From contig CAVXSB010000016.1 in assembly GCA_963764315.1 (NCBI GenBank), positions 1 through 20,286 on the forward strand: DNA of 20,286 bases, read 5' to 3'. Source of the DNA: DATLWN01 sp963764315. GTDB lineage: Bacteria; Pseudomonadota; Zetaproteobacteria; Mariprofundales; Mariprofundaceae. The notes under the pieces were generated by a model. The model did not search any database. It had not been told where the DNA came from and saw nothing but the letters and a program-made list of their open reading frames with translations. Within the stretch, counting starts at the first letter, position 1, and every line of letters begins with the position of its first letter. The position numbers and the translations under genes were made by a program. Below, one piece after another: positions 1 through 7,025 of the stretch.

Positions 1-863
1 CCGCCTGCATCGCCACCGCCCCGTACGCCGACATCCATGCCCGCCTGGGCGCACAGGGATGGCAGGACATCGTCCCCTTCTACGATATCGCCGAGGCCTA
101 CCGCGATCGTCACCCCCTCGGCAACGGCTGGTTTGCGGGGCCTCTGGACGGGCAGGACCTGTCGGCCACCAGGGATGCGCTGGATCGCTGGGACGACGAC
201 ATCTCCCGCGCCCATCATCTGCAGTTCATCGCCTGGCATGCCCTGCGCGAGGAATGGCGCTTCGACGATGCCCCCGTCACCGCCGACGATCGCTACTTCA
301 TCCCCCAGGTGCGCCGCGTGCTGCACGGGCAGGAGGTGTTCGTCGATGCCGGTGCCCACCGGGGGGAGGTGGCGCTCCGCTTCGCCGAGCTCGTCGACCA
401 GCGCTATCGGGGGATACACCTGATCGAGGCGGATGACGAAAACATGGCGCACTGCAGGGCGGCGGTGCAGCACCTGCCCGCAACCCGGCTTCTACCCTGC
501 GCGGTAGGGGCCAGGCCCGGCCGCCAGGGTTTCCATCCGGGCCTCGGATACGCCTCCCAGCTATCCGGGAATGCCCCGATGATGGTCGAGGTCAGCCCCA
601 TGGACCGGCTCGGCCTGGACGGCGCCAGCTTCCTCAAGCTGCACCTGGAGGGCGGCGAGCTCGCGGCACTCAAAGGCGCCATCGAGACCATCCGGGCACA
701 CCGGCCGATCATCGCCGCCACCGCATACCACAACCGCCTCGGCCTCTGGGAACTGCCGCTCTGGTTCGCCGAGCAACTGCCGGCATACACCCTGCTGTTC
801 CGGGCGCATGCCTGGTGCGGAACCGGGGCGGTAATCTACGCCATACCGACGGAACGGCACTGA
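1..863 (+). CDS. FkbM-family SAM-dependent methyltransferase, 5' end outside the window
   Basis: The reading frame is open from base 3 with no stop, so the gene begins upstream; the first in-frame ATG (309) lies inside the protein and is not the start. The C-terminal half is an FkbM-type methyltransferase: the SAM-binding strand and loop read VFVDAGAHRGEV, followed by an acidic LIEAD strand and the family's late motif near codons 200-215 of the visible frame. FkbM enzymes O-methylate sugars or polyketides. The roughly 100 residues before this domain look like the tail of a Rossmann-like domain plus a helical linker, the layout also seen in the paralogue at 3083-4204. One oddity: the usual K-x-D-x-E-G motif reads KLHLEG, with His for Asp, so activity or specificity may differ. 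A radical SAM gene starts 10 bp downstream, suggesting one operon. The family is clear; the substrate is unknown. Confidence 0.85.
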   Translation, partial: ACIATAPYADIHARLGAQGWQDIVPFYDIAEAYRDRHPLGNGWFAGPLDGQDLSATRDALDRWDDDISRAHHLQFIAWHALREEWRFDDAPVTADDRYFIPQVRRVLHGQEVFVDAGAHRGEVALRFAELVDQRYRGIHLIEADDENMAHCRAAVQHLPATRLLPCAVGARPGRQGFHPGLGYASQLSGNAPMMVEVSPMDRLGLDGASFLKLHLEGGELAALKGAIETIRAHRPIIAATAYHNRLGLWELPLWFAEQLPAYTLLFRAHAWCGTGAVIYAIPTERH

Positions 864-873
864 GGAAAATGGA

Positions 874-1908
874 ATGAAAGCGAAGATCGAATCCAAGCTG
901 AACCTGCAGGACCGGGCCGAACTCCAGGAGGTGATCCCGCTGGAAACCCCGTTCCTGCTCTATGTCGATCCGTCCAGCGCCTGCAATTTCCATTGCCAGT
1001 TCTGTCCGACCGGGCACAAGGACCTGATCAACGGCGCCGGATACCGCCGCGGGGTGATGGACATGGACCTCTTCCGCAAGCTCATCGACGACCTCGGCGC
1101 CTTCAAACAACCCTTGAAGGTACTGCGGATGAACAAGATCGGCGAACCGCTGCTCAACCGCAACATCGCGGAGATGGTCGCGCTGGCCAAGAACAGCGGG
1201 CGGGTCCGCTATGTCGACCTGGCCACCAACGCCTCGCTGTTCACCCGGCCGCTGCTGTCCGCCCTGGTCGAGGCCGGGCTGGACCGGCTGAACATCTCGC
1301 TGGAAGGCATGAATGCCGAGCAATACCGGAAAACGGCCCTCGTCGATTTCGATTTCGAGAAACTGGTCGAGCATGTCCGCTGGCTGTATCCCAACCGCGG
1401 CAACTGTGAGATCACGATCAAGGTTCCGAGCGATTGCATCGAGGCGCATCAGCACAAGCAGTTCTTCGACACCTTCGGCGATTACTGCGACCGCATCTTC
1501 ATCGAGGACATCTCGCCGATCTGGCCAAACTTCGATCTCGAGCAGCACGCCGGCATGGAGGTCAAGGCCCATGCCGGACAGTACAGCCAGGCGCTGAAGG
1601 CCAAGGACGTGTGCACCTACATCTTCTATTCGGCCGTGATCAATTCCGACGGCAGCGTCAGCGCCTGCTGCCCCGACTGGAGCCAGAGCCTGGTGATCGG
1701 CGATCTCAAGCGGCAATCCCTGAAGGAGATCTGGCACTCGGAGGCGCTGCACGCACTGAGAAAACAGCATCTGCAGGGCCGGCGCTGTGACAACGCCACC
1801 TGCCAGAACTGCGGCCATATCGCCTACGCCCAGGTCGACGACATCGACCCCTATGCCGAGACGCTGCTTACGCGTCTCGAGAACGCCAGGGAGCCAGCGA
1901 CGTCATGA
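874..1908 (+). CDS. Radical SAM/SPASM domain protein
   Basis: This 344-residue protein has the radical SAM cluster motif CNFHCQFC (C37, C41, C44), which holds the 4Fe-4S cluster that cleaves SAM. A TIM-barrel-like central region includes MNKIGEPLLN (about 86-95) and LDRLNISLEG (about 136-145). A C-terminal SPASM-type region carries C247, C265, C266, C305, C310 and C313, probable ligands of an auxiliary cluster, with the typical NSDGSVSACC and IGDLKRQSLKEIW segments. The start is supported by GAGGAAA just upstream. It sits 10 bp after an FkbM gene and overlaps the next methyltransferase by 4 bp (ATGA), so translation is probably coupled. SPASM proteins are best known from peptide maturation, but relatives also occur in surface-polysaccharide loci. 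No precursor peptide is visible and all neighbours are methyltransferase folds, so I infer a glycan-modifying role. The reaction is unknown. Confidence 0.88.
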   Translation: MKAKIESKLNLQDRAELQEVIPLETPFLLYVDPSSACNFHCQFCPTGHKDLINGAGYRRGVMDMDLFRKLIDDLGAFKQPLKVLRMNKIGEPLLNRNIAEMVALAKNSGRVRYVDLATNASLFTRPLLSALVEAGLDRLNISLEGMNAEQYRKTALVDFDFEKLVEHVRWLYPNRGNCEITIKVPSDCIEAHQHKQFFDTFGDYCDRIFIEDISPIWPNFDLEQHAGMEVKAHAGQYSQALKAKDVCTYIFYSAVINSDGSVSACCPDWSQSLVIGDLKRQSLKEIWHSEALHALRKQHLQGRRCDNATCQNCGHIAYAQVDDIDPYAETLLTRLENAREPATS

Positions 1909-3065
1909 ATCCGGCAAGCCCCTGCCCCGCATGCCACGCTGAGTCCGCGCACCTGCTCCGCTGGCCGTACAGCGGCCTGAACGACTCCGTGTTCAACTAC
2001 GACGCCGAGATCCGCCACTGCCCCCGCTGCGGACTCGTATACACGGACAATATCTCCGACGCGCAACTCGCTCGGTTCTACGGGGAGGAATGCCTCTACA
2101 GCGAGAGCGGGCACTTCGACATCCATGATCCCAGCAACGTCGAGAAGTACCGACATTACCGTGATGTGCTCGTGCATGCCGGCCTGTCGGATGCGCCACT
2201 GGCCGATGTCGGCTGCGGCCGGGGCGGCTTTCTGATCTGGATGCACGCGAACGGTTGGAAAGGGGAATGCTGCGGCGTCGATGTCGATGCCATCAGCATG
2301 CCGCTCCCGGACGCGCAGCAGGCCGGCATCTCGTTCGCCGGGGGCAGCGCCGTCGCCCTGCCCTTCGCCGACGGCTCCCAGCAGGTGCTGTCCTATTTTC
2401 ACGTACTGGAACACATCCGGGACCTGGACCGGGTGCTGGACGAGGCGTCCCGGGTCCTGGCCGACGACGGGACCCTGCTCATCGAGGTGCCGGATGCCGA
2501 ACGCTACGGCGATTACCCGACGGGGACCGCCTTCTGGATGGCCATCCGGGAACATGTCTACCACTTCTCCCCCGAGGCGCTGCGCCATGCACTGCAGCGG
2601 CACGGCTTCGGCGTGGTCGACATCGTCCGGGAGGAACTGCCCACCCCGGAATTCTCCTATCCGTCGCTGGTCGTCGTGGCCCGGAAGAACGCCCGACCGG
2701 AGCCGGCGGCGAGGCAACCCGCGACCACGGGGATCGCCGATTACGCCCTGCGCGCCCGGACGGAATTGGCGACGCTCGCGGACGAGATAGGGGACATGGC
2801 TGGCGATGACGGCGCCCTGACGTTCTGGGGATGCTCCTCGGTCGTGTACAGCCTGCTGCCGTCGATGGATCGCCGGTCAATCCGGCTCTGCGACGCCAGC
2901 CCGACGAAGCAACGGAGCACATGGAACGGCGTGACAGTCTCCGATCCGGCGACCCTGCCGGCGGAAGGCATGCTGATCATCGCCTCCTACCTGCATCGCG
3001 ACGCCATCCGGACTTCGGCCCTGCAGTTGGGCTGGGACGAGCGATCGATCTTCATCTTGAAATGA
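1905..3065 (+). CDS. Zinc-ribbon class I SAM methyltransferase with C-terminal Rossmann-like domain
   Basis: The 386-residue protein opens with a probable zinc ribbon (C7, C10, C39, C42: CPAC and CPRC). A class I methyltransferase core follows, with the SAM loop DVGCGRGGF (101-109), an acidic strand ending GVDVD, and the conserved SYFHVLEHI segment. From about residue 295 a third segment, ALTFWGCSSVVYSLLP, resembles the glycine-rich start of a small Rossmann domain. This order recalls sugar C-methyltransferases of the TylCIII/NovU type, which methylate nucleotide-linked deoxyketosugars, but no substrate can be read from the sequence. The start codon overlaps the radical SAM stop, and the gene's own stop overlaps an alternative ATG of the next gene, so it lies within an operon. 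The methyltransferase call is firm; the C-methyltransferase assignment is tentative. Confidence 0.85.
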   Translation: MNPASPCPACHAESAHLLRWPYSGLNDSVFNYDAEIRHCPRCGLVYTDNISDAQLARFYGEECLYSESGHFDIHDPSNVEKYRHYRDVLVHAGLSDAPLADVGCGRGGFLIWMHANGWKGECCGVDVDAISMPLPDAQQAGISFAGGSAVALPFADGSQQVLSYFHVLEHIRDLDRVLDEASRVLADDGTLLIEVPDAERYGDYPTGTAFWMAIREHVYHFSPEALRHALQRHGFGVVDIVREELPTPEFSYPSLVVVARKNARPEPAARQPATTGIADYALRARTELATLADEIGDMAGDDGALTFWGCSSVVYSLLPSMDRRSIRLCDASPTKQRSTWNGVTVSDPATLPAEGMLIIASYLHRDAIRTSALQLGWDERSIFILK

Positions 3066-3068
3066 AAC

Positions 3069-3074
3069 AGGGGA
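3069..3074 (+). promoter_or_regulatory. Ribosome binding site deciding the FkbM start at 3083
   Basis: AGGGGA sits 8 bp before the ATG at 3083. The competing ATG at 3062 is preceded only by TCATCTTGAA, with no Shine-Dalgarno match, although its overlap with the upstream stop could allow coupled initiation. Confidence 0.55.
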
Positions 3075-3082
3075 TACGTGCG

Positions 3083-4204
3083 ATGCGACAGGAAGATTTG
3101 AGCGGATTGAAATACGGCGACCGGGACGTCGAGACGATGGTGGCAGACATGCAGGACACCGCCGAGCGGATGCAGGCCGGCTTCTCCCGGGGTGTGGCCA
3201 TCTACGGCGCCGGTTTCCTCGGCACCTGGGCCGCCCGCTACCTCACCTCGATCGGCGCCAGGGTCGACTGCTTCATCGACCGGGATCCCGGTAAGCAAGG
3301 GAAGCGCATCCACGGCATCCCGGTCCGCACGATCGACGACAGTGCCCTGGAGGAGCAATCGGCGATCTTCATCGCCTCCCGGCACGCGGTGCAGCCGGCA
3401 TCCCAGCTGATCGCAAGCCGGAACGCCCATGCCGCCGCCATGTCCTTCGACGGCTATTTCGTCGTGCGCAACCATGCCCGCCTGCAACAGGTCCGCTCGC
3501 GCTTCCTGCACGACGCCCGCTCCATTGAGACCTTCAACGCCATCCTGGTCGCCATGCTGACGGGCTCCGTGGAGAGCTGCCGCGCGGTGATGGAGAAGGA
3601 CATGTACTTCTCGTTGCCGGAGTTCAGCGGCACCTTCGACGACACCTTCGTCGATGCCGGCGCCTTCGTCGGCGACACCGTCGAGCGATTCATCTGGGAG
3701 AATCTCGGCACATTCGGGCATATCCACGCCTTCGAGCCCGGCAAGCGGCAGTTCCATGCCCTCGAAAAACGGCTGGAGCGACTGGCAGGGGAATGGGCCT
3801 TCGATCCGGCCTCGGTCTCCGCGGTCCATGCCGGGCTGTCCTCCGCCGCGGGCAGGATGGCGTGCACCTTCACGTCGGATGCGCCGCTGCGCCACGGCCT
3901 GGCCGATGATCCGGGCGAGGCGGACGGGGAAAGCGTCGAGGTCTACACGCTGGACACCTACCTGGGCGGCAGGCCCGTCAGCTTCATCAAGGCCGACGTG
4001 GAGGGCATGGAGATGGACCTGCTCAGGGGAGCGGCGGAAACGATCCGCCGCTGCCGCCCCAAGATGGCCCTATGCGCCTACCACTATCCCAGCGATCTGT
4101 ACGAGATCGTGGAATTCGTGCATGAACTGGTGCCCGAATACCGCTTCGCGCTGAGACAGCACGCCCCGCTGTTCGGCGATTTCGTGCTGTATTGCTACCT
4201 CTGA
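3083..4204 (+). CDS. FkbM-family methyltransferase with N-terminal Rossmann-like domain
   Basis: This 373-residue protein has two parts. Residues 37-125 form a Rossmann-like domain beginning AIYGAGFLGTWAARYL, with a later acidic CFIDRDPGKQG strand, resembling the dinucleotide or sugar-nucleotide binding domains often fused to polysaccharide methyltransferases. Residues 185-373 are the FkbM methyltransferase: SAM loop FVDAGAFVGDTV (189-200), HAFEPGK (215-221) and canonical IKADVEGMEMDLLRGA (302-316). The start at 3083 is preferred because AGGGGA lies 8 bp upstream. An in-frame ATG at 3062 overlaps the previous stop as ATGA but lacks a ribosome binding site and would add seven residues. It shares its architecture with the truncated gene at 1-863, but here the K-x-D-x-E-G motif is intact. 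Sugar O-methylation is expected; the substrate is unknown. Confidence 0.86.
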   Translation: MRQEDLSGLKYGDRDVETMVADMQDTAERMQAGFSRGVAIYGAGFLGTWAARYLTSIGARVDCFIDRDPGKQGKRIHGIPVRTIDDSALEEQSAIFIASRHAVQPASQLIASRNAHAAAMSFDGYFVVRNHARLQQVRSRFLHDARSIETFNAILVAMLTGSVESCRAVMEKDMYFSLPEFSGTFDDTFVDAGAFVGDTVERFIWENLGTFGHIHAFEPGKRQFHALEKRLERLAGEWAFDPASVSAVHAGLSSAAGRMACTFTSDAPLRHGLADDPGEADGESVEVYTLDTYLGGRPVSFIKADVEGMEMDLLRGAAETIRRCRPKMALCAYHYPSDLYEIVEFVHELVPEYRFALRQHAPLFGDFVLYCYL

Positions 4205-4227
4205 AGACCGGCTGCCATGGAGTGCAT

Positions 4228-5034
4228 ATGAAGACGACCCCTCTCGAACAGTACAAGCTGGACATGCAGCAACGCGTGGAAGCCTATCCGCGCCGCGAAG
4301 ATCTGCAACGCGCGGGCAAGGGCTTTTTCGACGAAATCGGCATCGGCAAGGCCGATTACGTCTACAACTTCTTCTGGCTCGGGGTCCCGATCATCCAGAT
4401 TCCGCAGGACCTTCAGGCCCTGCAGGAGGCGATCTGGGAGGCGAAGCCGGACCTGATCATCGAAACGGGCATCGCCTGGGGCGGGTCGTTGCTGTTCTCC
4501 GCCTCGATGCTAGCCGTCCTCGAATCGTGCGAACTGGCCAGCAGGCCGCAGGTGCTGGGTATCGACATCGATATCCGCGACCACAACAGGAAGGCGTTGC
4601 AGGAGCATCCGCTCAGCAAGAAGATCACCCTGTTCGAAGGCTCCAGCATCGACCTGGACATGATCCGGCGGGTCCACGACTTTGCCTCGGACTACAAGCG
4701 CATCATGGTCTGCCTGGACAGCAACCATACCCACGACCACGTGCTGGCCGAACTGGAGGCCTACGCCCCTCTGGTCAGCGAGGGTAGCTATTGCATGGTC
4801 GGCGACACCGTCATCGAGGACGCCCCCGAAGGCATGACCTCCCACCGGCCATGGGGCAAGGGAAACAGCCCCAAGACGGCGGTATGGGCATATCTGGAGC
4901 GACTGGCCAAGGAGCCGAGACAGGGCGTGGAAGGCAGGCCCTTACGGCTCGAGATCGACCAAATGCTGGAGCAGAAGATCGTGCTCACCGGCTCTCCAGA
5001 TGGATATCTGAGGCGGCTGCCCGGGACGTCCTGA
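4228..5034 (+). CDS. CmcI/cephalosporin hydroxylase family protein (probable methyltransferase fold)
   Basis: The 268-residue product matches the CmcI-type family named after cephalosporin hydroxylase, which has a class I SAM methyltransferase fold and is common in polysaccharide and antibiotic loci. Visible signatures are the glycine-rich SAM loop DLIIETGIAWGGSLLF (75-90), the acidic strand LGIDIDIRDHN (110-120), and a conserved block with LDSNHTHDHVLAELE (163-177) and SYCMVGDT (187-194). The start at 4228 is chosen because GGAG lies five bases upstream; an earlier in-frame ATG at 4192 lies within the preceding gene and would add twelve residues. It follows the FkbM gene by 23 bp and is the last gene of the cassette, ending 9 bp from the convergent motB stop. 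Family members hydroxylate or O-methylate; which applies here is unknown. Confidence 0.85.
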   Translation: MKTTPLEQYKLDMQQRVEAYPRREDLQRAGKGFFDEIGIGKADYVYNFFWLGVPIIQIPQDLQALQEAIWEAKPDLIIETGIAWGGSLLFSASMLAVLESCELASRPQVLGIDIDIRDHNRKALQEHPLSKKITLFEGSSIDLDMIRRVHDFASDYKRIMVCLDSNHTHDHVLAELEAYAPLVSEGSYCMVGDTVIEDAPEGMTSHRPWGKGNSPKTAVWAYLERLAKEPRQGVEGRPLRLEIDQMLEQKIVLTGSPDGYLRRLPGTS

Positions 5035-5043
5035 CGGGACTTC

Positions 5044-6003
5044 CTACTGCGGCGGATTCGACGGAGGCTGCGTGATATCCGCCGGAGGCTGCACGATATT
5101 CGCCGTGGGCTGCTCGATGGCGCCATGCTCGTTCACCAGCACGCCGCCGGTCATCTTCTCGATCTTATGCTCGGCCTCGGCATTGAAAACGACGATGCTG
5201 ATGCGCCGGTTCATCGGGTCGGTCGGGTCTTTGGCATCCAGCGGCACCGCCGAACCCAGGCCCACCACGCGCAGGATATGATCCGGACTCAGCCCCCCCT
5301 CAACCAGGGCACGGCGGCAGGCATTGGCCCTGTCCGCCGACAACTCCCAGTTGGTATAACCGGCAGAGTTGCCGGGATACGGGGTGGCATCGGTATGCCC
5401 GGTGATGCTGATCTTGTTCGGCACCAGATCCAGCACATTGCCGATCCGGTGCAGCAGTTCCTTGGCATAGGGCTCCAGCTCGGAACTGCCGCCGGCGTAC
5501 ATCGGGCGGCTCTTCTTGTCCACGATCTGCAGGCGCAGGCCCTGATCGGTGACATCGATCAGCAACTGATCCTTGAACTGGCTGAGGAAATTGTTCTTGG
5601 CGATCGATTTCTCGAGATTACCCTTGAGACCGGCCAGGCGCGCGAGCTCCTGCTGCTGCGCATCCCGGTTGGCAATAACGGTGTGGGAATGTGTCTGGGC
5701 ATGGCTGACCTGCCCCTCGGTGTGGGTGATATCCGTCCCCCCTCCCTTGATGACGCTGGTGCGATCGCCACTGCTCGACCCACCCGCCATAGCCACCGAC
5801 AGGGGCGTATTGAAATAGTCGGCCACGCCCACCAACTTGCTCTTGCCGACCGAGCCGATTAGCCACATCAGCAGAAAGAACGCCATCATGGCCGTGACGA
5901 AGTCGGCATAGGCGATCTTCCAGGCGCCGCCATGATGGCCGCCGCCACCGCCATTCTTGACCCGCTTGACGATGATCGTGGATTCGGTTTCCGGGGTACT
6001 CAT
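5044..6003 (-). CDS. motB: Flagellar motor stator protein MotB
   Basis: MotB anchors the stator to peptidoglycan and carries the proton-binding aspartate. The 319-residue protein has a short basic glycine/histidine-rich N terminus, then a single membrane helix AWKIAYADFVTAMMAF (27-42) in which D34 corresponds to the essential D32 of E. coli MotB. A linker of about 100 residues leads to an OmpA-like peptidoglycan-binding domain (about 150-272) with ISITGHTDATPYP, ELSADRANACRRAL and NRRISIVVFN. The C terminus extends about 45 residues beyond this and contains three 7-residue repeats of the type I-x-Q-P-x-x-x. It follows motA with a 16-bp gap and has only a weak ribosome binding site (CCAGAG), suggesting coupling to motA. 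The Asp and the MotA partner suggest a proton-driven motor, but the ion cannot be proved from sequence. Confidence 0.97.
   Translation of the reverse strand: MSTPETESTIIVKRVKNGGGGGHHGGAWKIAYADFVTAMMAFFLLMWLIGSVGKSKLVGVADYFNTPLSVAMAGGSSSGDRTSVIKGGGTDITHTEGQVSHAQTHSHTVIANRDAQQQELARLAGLKGNLEKSIAKNNFLSQFKDQLLIDVTDQGLRLQIVDKKSRPMYAGGSSELEPYAKELLHRIGNVLDLVPNKISITGHTDATPYPGNSAGYTNWELSADRANACRRALVEGGLSPDHILRVVGLGSAVPLDAKDPTDPMNRRISIVVFNAEAEHKIEKMTGGVLVNEHGAIEQPTANIVQPPADITQPPSNPPQ
5056..5118 (-). repeat. Three tandem 21-bp units inside the motB 3' end
   Basis: Read on the minus strand, three successive 21-bp units (5118-5098, 5097-5077, 5076-5056) encode IEQPTAN, IVQPPAD and ITQPPSN. Units two and three differ at only a few bases. 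The repeats lie beyond the OmpA-like domain, next to the stop codon. Confidence 0.8.
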
Positions 6004-6019
6004 CTCTGGTGCAATCCGC

Positions 6020-6880
6020 TCACTTGGCCTTCAACTGCTTCACGCTCGTTTCAAGCTCCATGAACGTGGGTCGCTCGCCGGAGAACAACACCTTGCGTCC
6101 GAACTCGACCGCCACCGGCGGCGCGTAGCCGTTCAGGCTGGCCAGCAGCGTGGCCTTGATGCAATCGTAGACCTTGCTCGATTCATGCACCTTCTGCTCC
6201 AGGGCCGTCCCCAGCGGGCCGACGACACCATAGGCCAGCAGGATGCCGAGGAAGGTGCCGACCAGGGCCTTGGCGATCAGGGCGCCGAGGATGGCCGGCG
6301 GCTTGTCGATCGACTCCATGGTATGGGCCACGCCCATGACGGCGGCGACGATACCGAAGGCAGGCAAGCCGTCGCCGACCTTCGTGACCACATGCGAGGG
6401 GATCTCGGCCTCCTTGTGATGCGTCTCGATCTCCTTGTCCATCAGGCTCTCGATCTCGAAGGCGTTCATATTGCCGCCGACCATCAGGCGCAGGTAATCG
6501 GTGATGAAATCGATGACATGATGATCGGAGATGGCGCTGGCGTACTTCGAGAAGATCGGGCTCTTGGCCGGATCGTCGATATCCCTTTCCAGGGCCACGA
6601 AGCCGTCCTTCCTCGCCTTGAGCAGGATCTCGTAGAGCAGGGAGAGCACCTGCAGATACTTGGCCTTATTGTACTTGGCCCCGCCGAACACCGTGGGCAG
6701 CGCCTTGAGGGTGGCCTTCACAGCCTTGCCGCTGTTGCCGACGAAGAAGGCCCCGAAGGCCGCACCGCCGATCATCAGTAGCTCGACGGGCTGGAACATG
6801 GCGGCCAGATGCCCTCCCTCAATGGCATAGCCACCGAACACGGCAGCAAACACGATGACCCAACCGATGATTACCAGCAT
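6020..6880 (-). CDS. motA: Flagellar motor stator protein MotA
   Basis: MotA forms the ion channel with MotB and pushes on the rotor protein FliG. The 286-residue product is close to the 295 of E. coli MotA, and the key residues fall at the same numbers: R90 and E98 in the cytoplasmic loop (LLYEILLKARKDGFVALERD) and P173 and P222 in the membrane helices (GDGLPAFG, VVGPLG). Four membrane segments are visible: about 1-20, 30-50, 168-190 and 200-224. The start is backed by GGGGGAAG a few bases upstream. It is the first gene of a motA-motB pair. No convincing sigma-28 or sigma-70 promoter could be picked out in the 145 bp between it and the upstream lipoprotein gene, so co-transcription with that gene is possible. 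Confidence 0.97.
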   Translation of the reverse strand: MLVIIGWVIVFAAVFGGYAIEGGHLAAMFQPVELLMIGGAAFGAFFVGNSGKAVKATLKALPTVFGGAKYNKAKYLQVLSLLYEILLKARKDGFVALERDIDDPAKSPIFSKYASAISDHHVIDFITDYLRLMVGGNMNAFEIESLMDKEIETHHKEAEIPSHVVTKVGDGLPAFGIVAAVMGVAHTMESIDKPPAILGALIAKALVGTFLGILLAYGVVGPLGTALEQKVHESSKVYDCIKATLLASLNGYAPPVAVEFGRKVLFSGERPTFMELETSVKQLKAK

Positions 6881-7025
6881 CTGCTTCCCCCAAGTTCATG
6901 TTTCCCGCGCGCAACCTCGTTGCCCGACCGGAACGGGTCAAGCGTCAATTTTCCCTTACATGCGGCCTCGTCAACGCCCGCGATATCCGTCCGCCCCATG
7001 CAGGCACGCGAAGCCGCGGCCGGAC

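Noticed and set aside
709..1818. Minus-strand open frame of about 369 codons opposite the radical SAM gene
   Set aside because: The plus-strand protein has all radical SAM and SPASM cysteines. The antisense product has no motif or ribosome binding site.
2831..3082. N-terminal extension of the second FkbM protein back to 2831
   Set aside because: This part overlaps the conserved C-terminal domain of the previous gene in another frame. The ribosome binding site and conserved Rossmann start support 3083.
6911..6923. GCAAC-CTC-GTTGC hairpin upstream of motA
   Set aside because: A 5-bp stem with a 3-nt loop is too small to assign a role, and no sigma-28 promoter elements were found around it.
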